A stretch of 57,347 nt of DNA from Polytrichum commune (GCA_950295325.1 OX485808.1:36605180-36662526); one strand, 5' to 3'. Positions 10,819 to 22,021 are shown, counted from the first letter of the stretch. Notes: generated from the sequence alone by a model not told the origin. Numbers and translations are program-made.

Positions 10819-13578
10819 ATGATACAAAGTGTGGAAGGTCTTCATGTGGCTGGATCACATTGTAATTATGATATGATTACAAGTTTGGATATGGCAAACA
10901 TAAGGCTCTTGGATATCAACGATTGTAAGAATTTGGATTATTTTTACAAAACAATAAAGAATGCGAGTAAATTGAGGTGGATGCGGATAAGCATGAGGTT
11001 TAGCCGATATAAAGGAGAAAAAATCGAAGAGCTGCAACCATCATTTTTCATTCCATTCAAACAATTGCGTGTGTTGGAGATGGAGAGGTTTGTGCATTTG
11101 CAACAATTTCCACTTGGAATTGGAACCCTTAAGATGTTACAACACCTTACCTTTATTCATTGTAACGCATTGGAATTCATACCGGAGACATTGAGCAATT
11201 TGACTTCATTGATGATGTTGGACCTGCATGGTTGCTCGAGCTTGAAGAAAGTACCGGAGACATTGGGCAACTTGACTTCATTGGTGACATTGAACTTGAG
11301 TGGTTGCTCGAGCTTGAAGGAAGTACCGAAGACATTGGGCAACTTGATTTCATTGGTTACATTGAAGTTGAATGAATGCAAAAATTTGGAGGAATTACCG
11401 GAGACATTGGGCAACTTGACTTCATTGGTGACATTGAACTTGTTTCGGTGTAAGAGCTTAAAGGAAGTACCAGAGACATTGGGCAACTTGATTTCATTGG
11501 TGACATTGTACTTGTTTGGTTGCTCGAGCTTGAAGGAATTACCACATACATTGGGCAACTTGACTTCATTGGTTACATTGAACTTGAGTGGTTGCTCGAG
11601 CTTGAAGGAAGTGCCGGAGACATTGGGCAACTTGACTTCATTGGTGACATTGGACTTGAATGGTTGCTCGAGCTTGAAGGAATTACCACAGACATTGGGC
11701 AACTTGACTTCATTGGTGACATTGGACTTGAATGGTTGCTCGAGCTTGAAGGAATTACCACAGACATTGGGCAACTTGACTTCATTGGTGACATTGAACT
11801 TGAGTGGTTGCTTGAGCTTGAAGGAAGTACCGAAGACATTGGGCAATTTGATTTCATTGGTTACATTGAAGTTGAATGAATGCAAAAATTTGGAGGAATT
11901 ACCGGAGACATTGGGCAACTTGACTTCATTGGTTACATTGAACTTGAGTGGTTGCTCGAGCTTGAAGGAAGTACCGGAGACATTGGGCAACTTGACTTCA
12001 TTGGTGACATTGGACTTGAATGGTTGCTCGAGCTTGAAGGAATTACCACAGACATTGGGCAACTTGACTTCATTGGTGACATTGAACTTGAGTGGTTGCT
12101 CGAGCTTGAAGGAAGTACCGAAGACATTGGGCAACTTGATTTCATTGGTTACATTGAAGTTGAATGAATGCAAAAATTTGGAGGAATTACCGGAGACATT
12201 GGGCAACTTGACTTCATTGGTGACATTGCAGTTGAATGGTTGCTCGAGCTTGAAGGAAGTACCGGAGACATTGGCCAACTTGACTTCATTGGTGACATTG
12301 GACTTGAATGGTTGCTCGAGCTTGAAGGAATTACCACAGACATTGGGCAACTTGACTTCATTGGTGACATTGAACTTGAGTGGTTGCTCGAGCTTGAAGG
12401 AAGTACCGAAGACATTGGGCAACTTGATTTCATTGGTTACATTGAAGTTGAATGAATGCAAAAATTTGGAGGAATTACCGGAGACATTGGGCAACTTGAC
12501 TTCATTGGTGACATTGCAGTTGAATGGTTGCTCGAGCTTGAAGGAAGTACCGGAGACATTGGGCAACTTGACTTCATTGGTGACATTGAACTTGTTTCGG
12601 TGTAAGAGCTTAAAGGAAGTACCAGAGACATTGGGCAACTTGATTTCATTGGTGACATTGTACTTGTTTGGTTGCTCGAGCTTGAAGGAATTACCACAGA
12701 CATTGGGCAACTTGACTTCATTGGTTACATTGAAGTTGAGTGGTTGCTCGAGCTTGAAGGAAGTGCCGGAGACATTGGGCAACTTGACTTCATTGGTGAC
12801 ATTGGACTTGTTTAATTGCGATAGCTTGAAGGAAGTACCGAAGACAGTGGGCAACTTGACTTCATTGGTGACATTGAACTTAGGATTGTGTGAGAGCTTG
12901 AAGGAAGTGCCGGAGACATTGGGCAACTTGACTTCATTGGTGACATTGGAGTTGAGTGGTTGCTCGAGCTTGAAGGAAGTACCGGAGACATTGGGCAACT
13001 TGACTTCATTGGTGACATTGGACTTGAGTGGTTGCTCGAGCTTGAAGGAATTACCACAGACATTGGGCAACTTGACTTCATTGGTTACATTGAAGTTGAG
13101 TGGTTGCTCGAGCTTGAAGGAAGTACCGGAGACATTGGGCAACTTGACTTCATTGGTGACATTGGACTTGAATGGTTGCTTGAGCTTGAAGGAATTACCA
13201 CAGACATTGGGCAACTTGACTTCATTGGTGGAATTGAGCTTGAGTCGTTGCTGGAGCTTGAAGGAATTATCGGAGACATTGGGCAACTTGACTTCATTGG
13301 TGACATTAGACTTGAGTGGTTGTTCGAGCTTGAAGGAAGTACCGAAGACATTGGGCAACTTGACTTCATTGGTGACATTGGACTTGACTGATTGCTTGAG
13401 TTTGAAGGAAGTACCAGAGACATTGGGCTATTTGACTTCATTGGTGACATTGGACTTGACTGATTGCTTGAGCTTGAAGGAAGTACCAGAGACATTGGGC
13501 TACTTGACTTCATTGGTGACATTGGACTTGAGTGATTGCTTGAGCTTGAAGGAGGTACCAGAGACATTGGGCAACTAG
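10819..13578 (+). CDS. PNL resistance gene, exon 3: LRR domain with 33 near-identical repeats
   Basis: After the acceptor GATGCAG (10818) the exon continues in phase 0. About 120 residues form a linker and irregular LRRs, then 33 complete 24-residue LRRs run from 11185 to 13560. A TAG at 13576-13578 ends the frame at a position where other units have TTG (Leu), so the present C-terminus comes from a point nonsense mutation; LRRs continue beyond it. The assembled product from 7542 would be about 1849 residues. In NLRs the LRR region recognises ligands or restrains the switch; here the repeats are so alike that copy number probably changes by unequal crossing-over. No signal peptide is seen, so the protein is expected to be intracellular. 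Confidence 0.88.
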   Translation: MIQSVEGLHVAGSHCNYDMITSLDMANIRLLDINDCKNLDYFYKTIKNASKLRWMRISMRFSRYKGEKIEELQPSFFIPFKQLRVLEMERFVHLQQFPLGIGTLKMLQHLTFIHCNALEFIPETLSNLTSLMMLDLHGCSSLKKVPETLGNLTSLVTLNLSGCSSLKEVPKTLGNLISLVTLKLNECKNLEELPETLGNLTSLVTLNLFRCKSLKEVPETLGNLISLVTLYLFGCSSLKELPHTLGNLTSLVTLNLSGCSSLKEVPETLGNLTSLVTLDLNGCSSLKELPQTLGNLTSLVTLDLNGCSSLKELPQTLGNLTSLVTLNLSGCLSLKEVPKTLGNLISLVTLKLNECKNLEELPETLGNLTSLVTLNLSGCSSLKEVPETLGNLTSLVTLDLNGCSSLKELPQTLGNLTSLVTLNLSGCSSLKEVPKTLGNLISLVTLKLNECKNLEELPETLGNLTSLVTLQLNGCSSLKEVPETLANLTSLVTLDLNGCSSLKELPQTLGNLTSLVTLNLSGCSSLKEVPKTLGNLISLVTLKLNECKNLEELPETLGNLTSLVTLQLNGCSSLKEVPETLGNLTSLVTLNLFRCKSLKEVPETLGNLISLVTLYLFGCSSLKELPQTLGNLTSLVTLKLSGCSSLKEVPETLGNLTSLVTLDLFNCDSLKEVPKTVGNLTSLVTLNLGLCESLKEVPETLGNLTSLVTLELSGCSSLKEVPETLGNLTSLVTLDLSGCSSLKELPQTLGNLTSLVTLKLSGCSSLKEVPETLGNLTSLVTLDLNGCLSLKELPQTLGNLTSLVELSLSRCWSLKELSETLGNLTSLVTLDLSGCSSLKEVPKTLGNLTSLVTLDLTDCLSLKEVPETLGYLTSLVTLDLTDCLSLKEVPETLGYLTSLVTLDLSDCLSLKEVPETLGN
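11185..13560 (+). repeat. 72-bp LRR tandem array with 288-bp higher-order unit, locus B
   Basis: Thirty-three 72-bp units. Units 10-13, 14-17 and 18 onward repeat as blocks of four (288 bp): the same unit type (ending ECKNLEELP) begins again at exact 288-bp steps near 11880 and 12168. This higher-order structure indicates recent duplication of four-unit blocks by unequal exchange or slippage. Confidence 0.9.
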
Positions 13579-14040
13579 ACTTCATTGTTGACATTTAAAT
13601 TGGATGGTTGCTTGGGCTTGATGAAAGTACCGGAGACATTTGGCAACTTGACTTCATTGGTGACATTCGCTTTGAGTTGTTACTCAGGCTTGAAAGAAGT
13701 TGCCGAGACACTGGGCAACTTGACTTCATTGGTGACATTGGACTTTAGTGGTTGCTCGAGCTTGAAGGAAGTCCCGGAGACATTGGGCAACTTGACTTCA
13801 TTAGTGACATTGTCCTTGAGTGGTTGCTCGAACTTGAAGAAAATACCGAGATATTCGGCAACTTGACTTCATTGGTAACGTGGGACTTAAGTGGTTGCTC
13901 AAGCTCAAAGGAATTACCGGAGACATTCGGCATCTTGACTTCATTGGTAACGTTGGTCTTGAGTGATTGCTCGAGCTTGAAGGAATTACCGGAGACATGG
14001 GCAACTTGACTTCATTGGTAACATTGTTCTTGAGTTGTTG
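13579..14040 (+). pseudogene. Decaying 3' LRRs behind the nonsense codon
   Basis: About six more LRR-like units follow in the same register. The first four stay in the frame of the gene after the TAG at 13576. Near 13850 a missing base (ACCGAGATATT where others have ACCGGAGACATT) shifts the frame, and near 13996 another base is missing (GACATGGGC for GACATTGGGC). Units here are more diverged than those upstream, so this end of the array is outside the zone that is being homogenised. The ancestral protein was longer. Confidence 0.75.
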
Positions 14041-15516
14041 CCAAGTGGTTTGGACTTTAAATTATCTTCAACACTTTGACATTGAAATAAGAGCATGTCA
14101 AAATGAGAATGACTTTGAAGTGGAATTTTGATTGTTGATTATGTTATTGAATGGAACTATGTCTTGTGTTAATTTTGATAATGGCCATGAGCATTTAAAT
14201 AGACAAACTAACTGCCAAAAGGGCGAGCAAGATTGATGGTAAAGTCTGAGAGTCAATGATGATCACCACAAGACTATGGCCATCACCATGTGAGACAATT
14301 CACTCAAAGAAAGTGAAGGCTAATTGCCGAGGGAAAAAGACAATAGCCTGGTGAAGGATGTAGAGTTGATATCCAATAGGCAAGTGATTAATTGAAGACT
14401 CATGAGTTTAGTAAAGGCTAATAGTCTATGGCAAAGGGCCAATAGAGTGGAGATTGAGAGTGAGTTTGAGTGACGCTAGTGATTGGTAAAGTCAAGTTGC
14501 ATGAAAAAAGACTTGGTAGTTGAAAAGAGTGTGAGATAGAGAAGTGGCGAGATTAAGCTATTAGGCAATAATATGAGAGTAAGACGCTTAGCCAGAGAGA
14601 GGTAAATGAAGGCAATTAGTCAAGAGGAAGCGATTGCTTATTGAGAGGAGAAGAAGTCAAGGTGCTCGAGAAAGGCCATAGCTTGCAAAGCAAGGAAATC
14701 ACCAAGTGTGAAGCGGGAGAGGAATATCCCGATATAGGCACTTAGAAGTTGAAGAGTCAATAAAGACTAAGAAAGCAATTAGCCTGAGTAAAAGACAAAA
14801 TGACCTAGGGACTCGATAAGAAAACTAGAGTCGCGAGAGGAAGAACCGGCTAGGCCATAGGCTTCACATGTGTCTCCACCATGTGAGAAAGAATGCAGAG
14901 AGGCAACTCTGAGAGAATATAGCATGGAAGCAACTACTTGACATTACTTGGTATAAGGCTAATGGTATGAATGCAAGCAATGGACATACTTAGTAGTAGG
15001 CTATAAGCTGCAACATACAATACCATCCTAAGCATGAGAAATTGCTTGATTAAAGTAAAACTTTACAAAAGGCAATTCAATTTGAGACTAAAGTAGTCTA
15101 AGGCTTTAATTAATGAATATAGCCTATTTGTTGATGCATTGATTCTTGTGTAATCTTGTGGATAATTGTTGTGAAAAGGTACCAAAGTGCCAAAAATGAA
15201 GATGGTGAGTACAGTCTTGGAAGAATGCCCGAATGACTGTAAGTTCAATTAAGAGGATTTAAATTTGAGAATATTGCAAAGCATAATTCATGACATTTAC
15301 AAATGAGGTATGATCCAGTACCTTGGGTTGTTTTTGTTTGAGTATTTGAGTGATAGCAAAAACCTAATTACAATGACCCATCATTTTTAAGAAATCTATG
15401 GAATATACCTCAACTCAATAAAGAACAAACCGAAAGATCAACACATGTAATTGGTTGGACTTGGAAACACTAGAATTTTGACCGAAATAATCTCCCCGGA
15501 CACTGATTTGCATGTA
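14041..15516. other. Gene-free stretch after the PNL gene
   Basis: No coding region or element end is recognised. Between about 14310 and 15120 short words such as AGGCTAAT and GCAATTAG recur many times, giving a loosely repetitive texture. Near 15416-15510 there is a 90-bp stretch resembling 45960-46055, both ending in CTCCCCGGACACTGA. Confidence 0.35.
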
Positions 15517-16432
15517 CAGTCTAACCTCGATAATGTCACACCATCCGTTTCACCAAAAAGAGTGATATAAACAAGGTGTGACATATTTGATAATGTCACA
15601 TTTTGAAGATTTGTGCATAATGTGATATTATCAAAAAAATAGGTAGAAAATCAAAATAAAATTACAATGTAAAAAAGAAAATAATAAATACGAGACTTCA
15701 ATTTTTTTGAATGTAAAATCTAATTCAAAATTATGAATAACAACAAGAGTACATCATAATGTGTCATTGAGATCAGATAAAGACCTCTCACTAGAGACAA
15801 AGAAGCTTCTAATGTCACATTGTTTTGTTGATGTTAAATGTGCAACACCAATTCTAATGAGTTTGTCATGGATTTTTTCCATTCCTAACAACTCCAGAGT
15901 GTTGAAAATCTGAGAACCTTGGCTAGCCATAAAATTCAAAACATTTTTAGCATATTTTTGTGCATTGCTTAGCTTCACTACTTTAGACTCATCATTACTG
16001 CTATCAACAATCAATGGGTCTACTTCCATGGAATCAAGAACCTGTTCGCCATCTTGCACTAATTGCACAAGCTCCTCAGTAGAATATTCCACCTCAAAAT
16101 CATCTTCACCTTCCATGTTTATGTACTCCAAAGGACAAAGCTTTTCTACAGGCTTGCCTTCGACATCCAAACCCAAATTCAATGCGGCGATGAGATTGCC
16201 CAATTCCAAAGTTGCTTCCTCCATTTTGGACTTCATACGTTCATCAAAATTGTTGATATTTGCATTCCACTCTGTAGGCAATATGGCGGACTTTCTCCAA
16301 CAATTTCTAATGGTTTGATCATCTAATTCATGCCATGCCGCCACACACCATAGCATAGCTTGAAATAGATCAACATTCAGTTTCCCCAAATCTTCATTTG
16401 AGTTGTTATCAATTTGTTGCAAAGTCCAGGCA
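15517..16432 (-). mobile_element. Pogo/Tigger-like DNA transposon, 3' part
   Basis: The left end starts CAGTCTAACCTCGATAATG directly after TA, the expected target dinucleotide; CAGT..AACCTCGAT is a typical pogo/Tigger terminal inverted repeat. Copies of GATAATGTCAC and its complement recur just inside (15528, 15590, 15620), as subterminal repeats. The transposase lies on the minus strand. The element stops abruptly at 16432, where a CACTA-type terminus begins, so its 5' half and other terminus were displaced or lost. Confidence 0.7.
15754..16430 (-). pseudogene. Pogo/Tigger transposase, C-terminal fragment
   Basis: The 222-residue frame begins with the motif that ends the DDE domain of pogo-type transposases (LFQAMLWCVAAWHEL followed by TIRNCWRKSAI), then an acidic region and a variable tail to a stop at 15754. 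The catalytic aspartates, the CENP-B-like helix-turn-helix and the start codon would lie upstream, beyond 16432, and are absent. The apparent start is only a TTG inside the domain. No internal stop is seen, so truncation may be fairly recent. Confidence 0.75.
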
Positions 16433-19400
16433 CACTATAAGAAAACGTTGTTTTTTTAGACGTCAAAGAAAATGGTTGTGAGCGTTCACTTTGACATAGA
16501 ACTTCTTCTGTGGGATGTCACCTAAAATCCGTCATCACAGACATGAAAAAAACGCACCGCAGACATACAAAACATGGCCAATTTTAGCATGTTTTTTTTT
16601 GACGTCACACAAAACATAGTATTCCATACTCTCCAAATGGGGCCACGTGGAGGGCACGTGGCCTCCACGCAAGCAAGTTTTTGGCGGGCAGTGCCACGAC
16701 GGCTATTTTTTCATTTGTTCCCTTGCCGACGTGGTGTGCCATGTGGACCCCTTTAGAAATGATGTGGACTTGGAAATTTCTGACGTGTGATTCGTTGTTG
16801 CTGATGTGGACTTTGCATTACGTGGACTTGTATGTTCCCTGCTTGGTTTGGCAGACATCCACTGGGACAGCTAAATGTCACGTGGGACATCCTCCTAGAC
16901 GCGGGCATTAAATTTCGGGAATTTTTAGTTTGATGCATTGTTTTGTTCGACGGCCTATGTGGCAGTGGAATGTTCTCTGTGGCATCATATTGGACATTAC
17001 TATTTTTTACGATGTGGGGTGTACAAAACATAGCAGGTCTGACGATGAGTTCTCTTAGACACCATCCCATTCATGAGGATGTTGTTCCGTAATGAGCTCT
17101 CGTTGGCGTGGATGATGGCCTCAACCTCTCTAACGTAGTATTGACATCAAGTTTTGAGAGGCTATTAGGAAAACCAATTGTGGCAGGGTTTTTTTTATTA
17201 CATCTACATGAATAAGCCTGGACGTCACGTGTTCCACATGACCATGGCATAGACATAAAGAACGCAAGGAACACATACTGTAGACCAAGCGAATGTAAAT
17301 CATAAAATGCATTGTATTGATTGCAGAGGTCCTATTGCAGCCAAAAAGCCGCATTCATACATCAATCGCTAGTCGTCCAAAAATTTACACAATATGCATG
17401 TTTGCAATGTCAATGTCTACAACAGCAAATGTGGTCCAAGAATGCGAAGTAGAGAATGTTGGAGCACTCCATCTTTGACCTGCGGCGTTATTGATGACGT
17501 CTCATTTCTTCCTTTGTGTCTGTGCTTTCGTACCACTTCCCACCTGCCACATCCCACCGCCATTCACAAAACACCACGACATCTATTAGTGGGTTTCATT
17601 CCAAATACCAACAATACATCCACTGTGCGCATTTGCACTTGTTTTGGTCGGTCCTCTTGCAAGCGAAGGGAATCATCATTGATTGACATACAAACACCAG
17701 TTCCCTCACCTTCGCAGAAATATGGGGAGGTTTAGGCAAACCAACCGTTGGTGGTGCCCCGAGTTTAGCCATTGTGGATTTCACGGTAGATTTGGCGGCA
17801 TTTGTGGCTTGTGCGCTTCGCCCAACACGTCGAGGTCGGCCGGCTGCCTCCTCAGGTACATGCACGTCCTCCTGCCATAACAAGCCACATCAAAACTCAG
17901 TGGTTTTGGGTTTATTTGAACGTTCTAGCTGACATTTCATTCTGTCAAGGCAGACATCCAGACAAATGTCATGTCGACAACGCACATGACACAAAGAACA
18001 ACATGTCCGACGACATGACGAAGACAAAGTGTGTTTGGCGTTGGGAAAAGAATTGCATAAATGGATTTCATTCATGGGTCTTACTCGATGTTACCTGCTC
18101 CAGAATCACGTTCCCTTCAGGCACGTCCACATTGCCTTTTATCTCAGGGTGTCCTTCGTCGATCTCTTCCATGGGTTGCAATGGCCCTTCCTTTGGTTCG
18201 GGCTCTACAACGTCACCAATTGCTTGTGAATCTGGAGATTTGTTCCCCTCTTCTTCTCGTATATCCTCAACCACCGACGCTATAACCGTGCTAGGGCTGG
18301 TGTCTACTCCTTGCTTGTTTAGTGTAGCATTGGTTACAGCATCCTCTGCGACGTCACTGGGAACATGAACTACAGACGGCAAACGCGTGTCCGCAACGCC
18401 CACGGCGGTCAATGCTGGAGTGGAGACGGGTTGAGGATCCAAGGTTGTGAGCTCTACCGTCATTGACGTCAATGCAGATGTACCCAACATCTTCGTAGAC
18501 GACGAGGGTTTAGTCATGTCCTCACCCACATTCGAGTGTTTCTGGCCTTGATTATGAAGAATCATCCGCATCATGTCCTCTAGGCGTTTGTGGGACGCTG
18601 CCACGTTCTCTCCTAGGCGTGTGACGCTGCCCTCCAAATCCGACACTCGAGTGCGCACCACCTCTATCTCTCTGCCATGATCGGGACGTGCTTTGCGTTT
18701 TTCCTCCTGTTGACGTTGGTACTCTTTGGCGACTTCCGCATCAACCTCAGCATCGTACGGTGGCTGGTTCTTCAACATGGTCTACATTAAGCAACCACGG
18801 CATTTGGGATTACACACGACATCGACCACTTCCATGTAACAAGTGCACACTACAAATGAACTCATAAAGCCAACCTCACATAAATGAACACTTCATAGCA
18901 CTAAAATGACATGTCCAACTTGCACATCCGTCAAAGTACATGCTATGGCAGACGCAGGTTGTCAAGAATGATGTTGTTTTTGACATGAGTCGACATGGAT
19001 AGATAAAACTGATGTCAACATTGACATCTGCCTCAACATAGCCTCGCTGCTAACTTACCAGTCGTGACACAACGTCCCTTGCAATTGCTTTCATCTGTGT
19101 TGTGGTCGACCCTTTCCCTTTCGAGATAGAACGCATGTGCTCAGACTTTATCTGCGCACCCTCCATAGCGCGCATAGCTACTAGTGTTTTCCAGTGCTCA
19201 GGATCCACATCAGCTGGTTTGCCCGCGTTGTTGTCAATGAGCTGGTTCAGTCTCTAACGGGTGTTGATGAGGACCTTTGTTATGATAGGCCGCATCCACT
19301 TCTCGCACACTTTGTCGCAATGCCCGCACATCTGCCAATCTGATTGCCATACACTTTCCTTAGACACAAGTCACATCCTTGCATCACTTCACGCCAACAC

Positions 19401-20045
19401 TCCCAACTAATGTGCAATGGTTACCACCAAAATGTCATTTTAGCTAACAAGAGTTGCTCATGGATGCCTACACAGAAAGGGAAACAAAAATACAAACACG
19501 TTGACGTCGCTGTGGATGTCTCAAGCGACAGCTGTATGTCCCTGCACATGTCCTCACCGATGCCGGGTTGAATTCAGAACTTCCAGGTCATTGTCAACAT
19601 TACAAGAGACATCAAACACATGCATGGCAAAAAGAAATTGCAGACCTTACTTGTGTACAAGCACTTGAATAATCACTTTCTCTCATGCCGTGGTTGGCCT
19701 TCCCATCCTGTTGTGGGATCCAGGTCCTTGGCATACTGCCATACTTCTTGATGTCACTGCAAAGAACAACCTTCATTGAGCCAAATGGTTGCCCTTGTGC
19801 ATCCAATTCCACGTGTTTCTTCATGCCGGTGCTCCCCCCTCCCTTCCGTGTTCGTGGTGGCTGCGAAGTTTCGACAGCATCACTATTGTCACCCTCGGAG
19901 TCTTCTGTGCCCGAGTGTGTAGGGTATCCTCGGCTACAGAAACCACGTGTCCAAGTTCAGCAAACCCTACTTCATTTCAAAAGATGCAGCCTATGAGGCA
20001 GGAACGTCAACATACATCCAATTTATATCTGACTTTGGCCGACAC
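16433..20045 (-). mobile_element. CACTA-type (En/Spm-like) element, one terminus and part of the body
   Basis: At 16433 the sequence reads CACTATAAGAAAACG, the hallmark terminus of plant CACTA elements (CACTACAAGAAAA), inserted into the pogo transposase. Inside it are repeated GACGTC / TGACGTCA-like words and CACGTGG words, suitable as subterminal transposase-binding repeats. The gene in it (17596-19933) reads toward this terminus and encodes a Transposase_24-like protein, found in plant En/Spm-type elements. The other terminus was not found; the body is cut at 20045 by an LTR. Non-coding DNA fills 16600-17595. Confidence 0.6.
17596..19933 (-). pseudogene. Plant transposase (Transposase_24, Ptta/En/Spm) -like gene, 5' truncated
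   Basis: Four minus-strand exons join cleanly in phase 0: 19933-19651, 19331-19059, 18781-18095 and 17871-17596, each with GT donor and AG acceptor. The first encodes HVELDAQGQPFG...GSMPRTWIP, matching the conserved ELDxxGQPxG...IP block of the Transposase_24 family; the second carries the W-KTLV...KGKGSTTTQMK block; the third has a coiled coil and a Pro/Val-rich tail; the last holds an AT-hook-like AGRPRR. An in-frame TAG at 19254-19256 interrupts exon 2. Upstream exons are missing because an LTR starts at 20046. Probably a DNA-binding accessory protein of the element, now defective. Confidence 0.6.
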
Positions 20046-21018
20046 TGTCGCGCACCTCTCCATGAGGAGTGCCCAAAACACCATGGGCACAAGGGGGACC
20101 CCGGAGTGACACCCGGGACTCGTGGCGCCGTTGGTGAGAGGGCCCAAGTGATCCTAGTGTGGGTGAGGGCCCCGGGCGTTGGGAACGCCTCCCACCCACG
20201 AAGACTAGGAGGCACAAGGGTAAGGCCATAAGTTATGCGTAGCTCATGGCGTAGTGATTCTAGAAAGCTCAAGAACACCTCAATCGGAGGTGTGAGCTAG
20301 GAGTTATGGCCATTTGAGTGGGGCGCTGTCCCGGGACAGCGCCCTGGTACAGCAGTGCCTGGGAGTGATTCCCGGGACTGCCAAGGTTCAAACAGGCATA
20401 ACTTCCTCAATACTTGCCCGAATGGGGCAAGTGATGAGTCCATCGGCATCTACGTGAAGCGTAGATGAAGATGGAGTGGTTGGTTGTTATGATCAGACAT
20501 CATAAAAGGAAGTTATGATGGTCTGAAGCTGCTGAGGGGTTCTAGGCCCAGCAGCTAAAGGAAAATGTCCACTTGGCCCCAACTCTTGGTAGAGAGACAA
20601 GAGGTTGGTTGACGGTGGGGTAGGGGCCCCGCGTGAAGTCCTAGAGGCTTATATGGGTGAGGTGGTGTGGCCTCACCCACCCGAGGCCGAACGGCTCGGC
20701 CTCCATGGGCTTTGGCCCATTGTGAGACCATAGTTGCCTAGTATGGTTCGGGTTGTTGTAGTGTTGCTCCGGCAACGCGATGATCAACATGGGATTGGAC
20801 TTCCATGGACGGAAGTCCACATCTAGGAATGGGTTACCGATTAAGGGGTGAGTTCCGAAAGCAAAGTAGGAGGGTTGGTTCCCTCCTATGAACTATAAGG
20901 TCCGGGGTAGGAGGAGCTAACCATTAGCATGGCGGAATGCGAATGGTTAGCGCTCGTAACCTTTGCTAGAATTGAAAATTGGCAAGATTGTGAAGGGGGG
21001 CTAGCAAGGGTTGCGACA
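20046..21018 (+). mobile_element. LTR of a retrotransposon, complete but without target duplication
   Basis: The 973-bp sequence begins TGTCGCGCAC and ends TTGCGACA, a TG...CA LTR with TGTCGC/GCGACA ends. It is the inverted counterpart of 30934-31906. The flanking five bases differ (GACAC on the left, ACTGA on the right), so this is not a simple solo LTR. It separates two unrelated transposon genes, both truncated exactly at its borders. No internal retrotransposon sequence adjoins it. Short open frames inside it are LTR sequence, not genes. Confidence 0.85.
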
Positions 21019-22021
21019 ACTGAACACTAACGCGGCTATTGAATCCTATCATAGCAATTTGAAGAGTGTTCTAAACTCTGCCAAAGAGAGATTTGTGGGT
21101 AGGCGCATGGACTGGCTTATTTATCATCTAACGGGTGACGTTTTGACTCATTACTGGTACAGTGTCCAATGCAAAGCATACGGATATATACGCAACAAGA
21201 AACAAGAGGGTATTGTTGCATCTGCAATTATGGGAGCCAACGACATACATGATAGTAACGTCCTCATTTGTATGGACGAGGATGTTGCATATGTGGGGTC
21301 TGTAAACAACCGCCCGAAGGTGTGGACCATCAAATGTCCGGACTCTGAATGGGCACAATGCGACTGCCCCGTCGCCAAAGAGGGCATGATTTGCAAGCAC
21401 ACCATTAAAATCTTCAAGATGCTCCACCCTGGAATTGAAGATGGTGCCATAGTTCGTGAAGCTGGTACACGACATGGAACTCAGCGCGGCACTCCAATTG
21501 CGCGTTGCTACCCAGGATTGTCACAACAGACTACTCAAATCCATGTTCCGGAAGACGTCGGCACACCAATCGAAGTTGAACCTGTGGTGCAGGACAATGT
21601 TCTGCAAATTGATGTTGTCGAAGATCACATCACTCTAACTTCTGTGGACCCTGTGACTGTGGACGACGAACAGAACCCCTCGCAGTTCTCCTCTCAGTTT
21701 ACCCAGATGGACTCCTTCCATTCGACTCCCTTTTCCCAAGAGAGTTCTTCACAAGCACCTACTGCCGCAACCGCGCACGACATTTACGCCACCTTTGCAC
21801 TCAAGGCTGAGCAACATCCTGTTCTACAAACTCACTTGATCGTTGGCCTTAGACACATTCGGGGCAAGCAAAACCAGCTTATTGCACAAGGTGTTACACG
21901 GATGCCATTGACTCCTACGACAACCTCGTTTCCAGAGAGGGCAGGCGACAACTCTTTAAAACGCCGGAGGAGTTTCCTGGAGTTTCCGTTGCCGAAGAGA
22001 AAGCTTTCCAACTCCAAATGA
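21019..22021 (+). pseudogene. MULE-type transposase C-terminus with SWIM zinc finger, 5' truncated
   Basis: About 334 residues open directly from the LTR border. They start with TNAAIESYHSNLK, the block that follows the catalytic DDE region of MULE-type transposases, and include a SWIM finger (WAQCDCPV...GMICKH, pattern CxC...CxH). A Ser/Thr/Gln-rich tail ends in a basic RRR/KRK patch, possibly a nuclear signal. The catalytic half is missing and there is no ATG, so the fragment cannot act alone. An AATAAA follows at about 22134. The tail is convergent with the protease gene downstream, an arrangement compatible with both once belonging to one element. Confidence 0.7.

Noticed and set aside
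11157-13358. Minus-strand open frame of 733 residues (and 411 residues at 2926-4161) with regular VKLPNVSGTSFKLEQPL repeats
   Set aside because: It is the complement of the 72-bp LRR repeat, whose unit lacks stops in several frames; the plus-strand LRR frame has clear family motifs and splice sites.
11520-13391. Plus-strand second-frame peptides with repeated LELEGSTGDIGQLDFIGDI words
   Set aside because: Frame-shifted reading of the same LRR repeat, not a separate protein.
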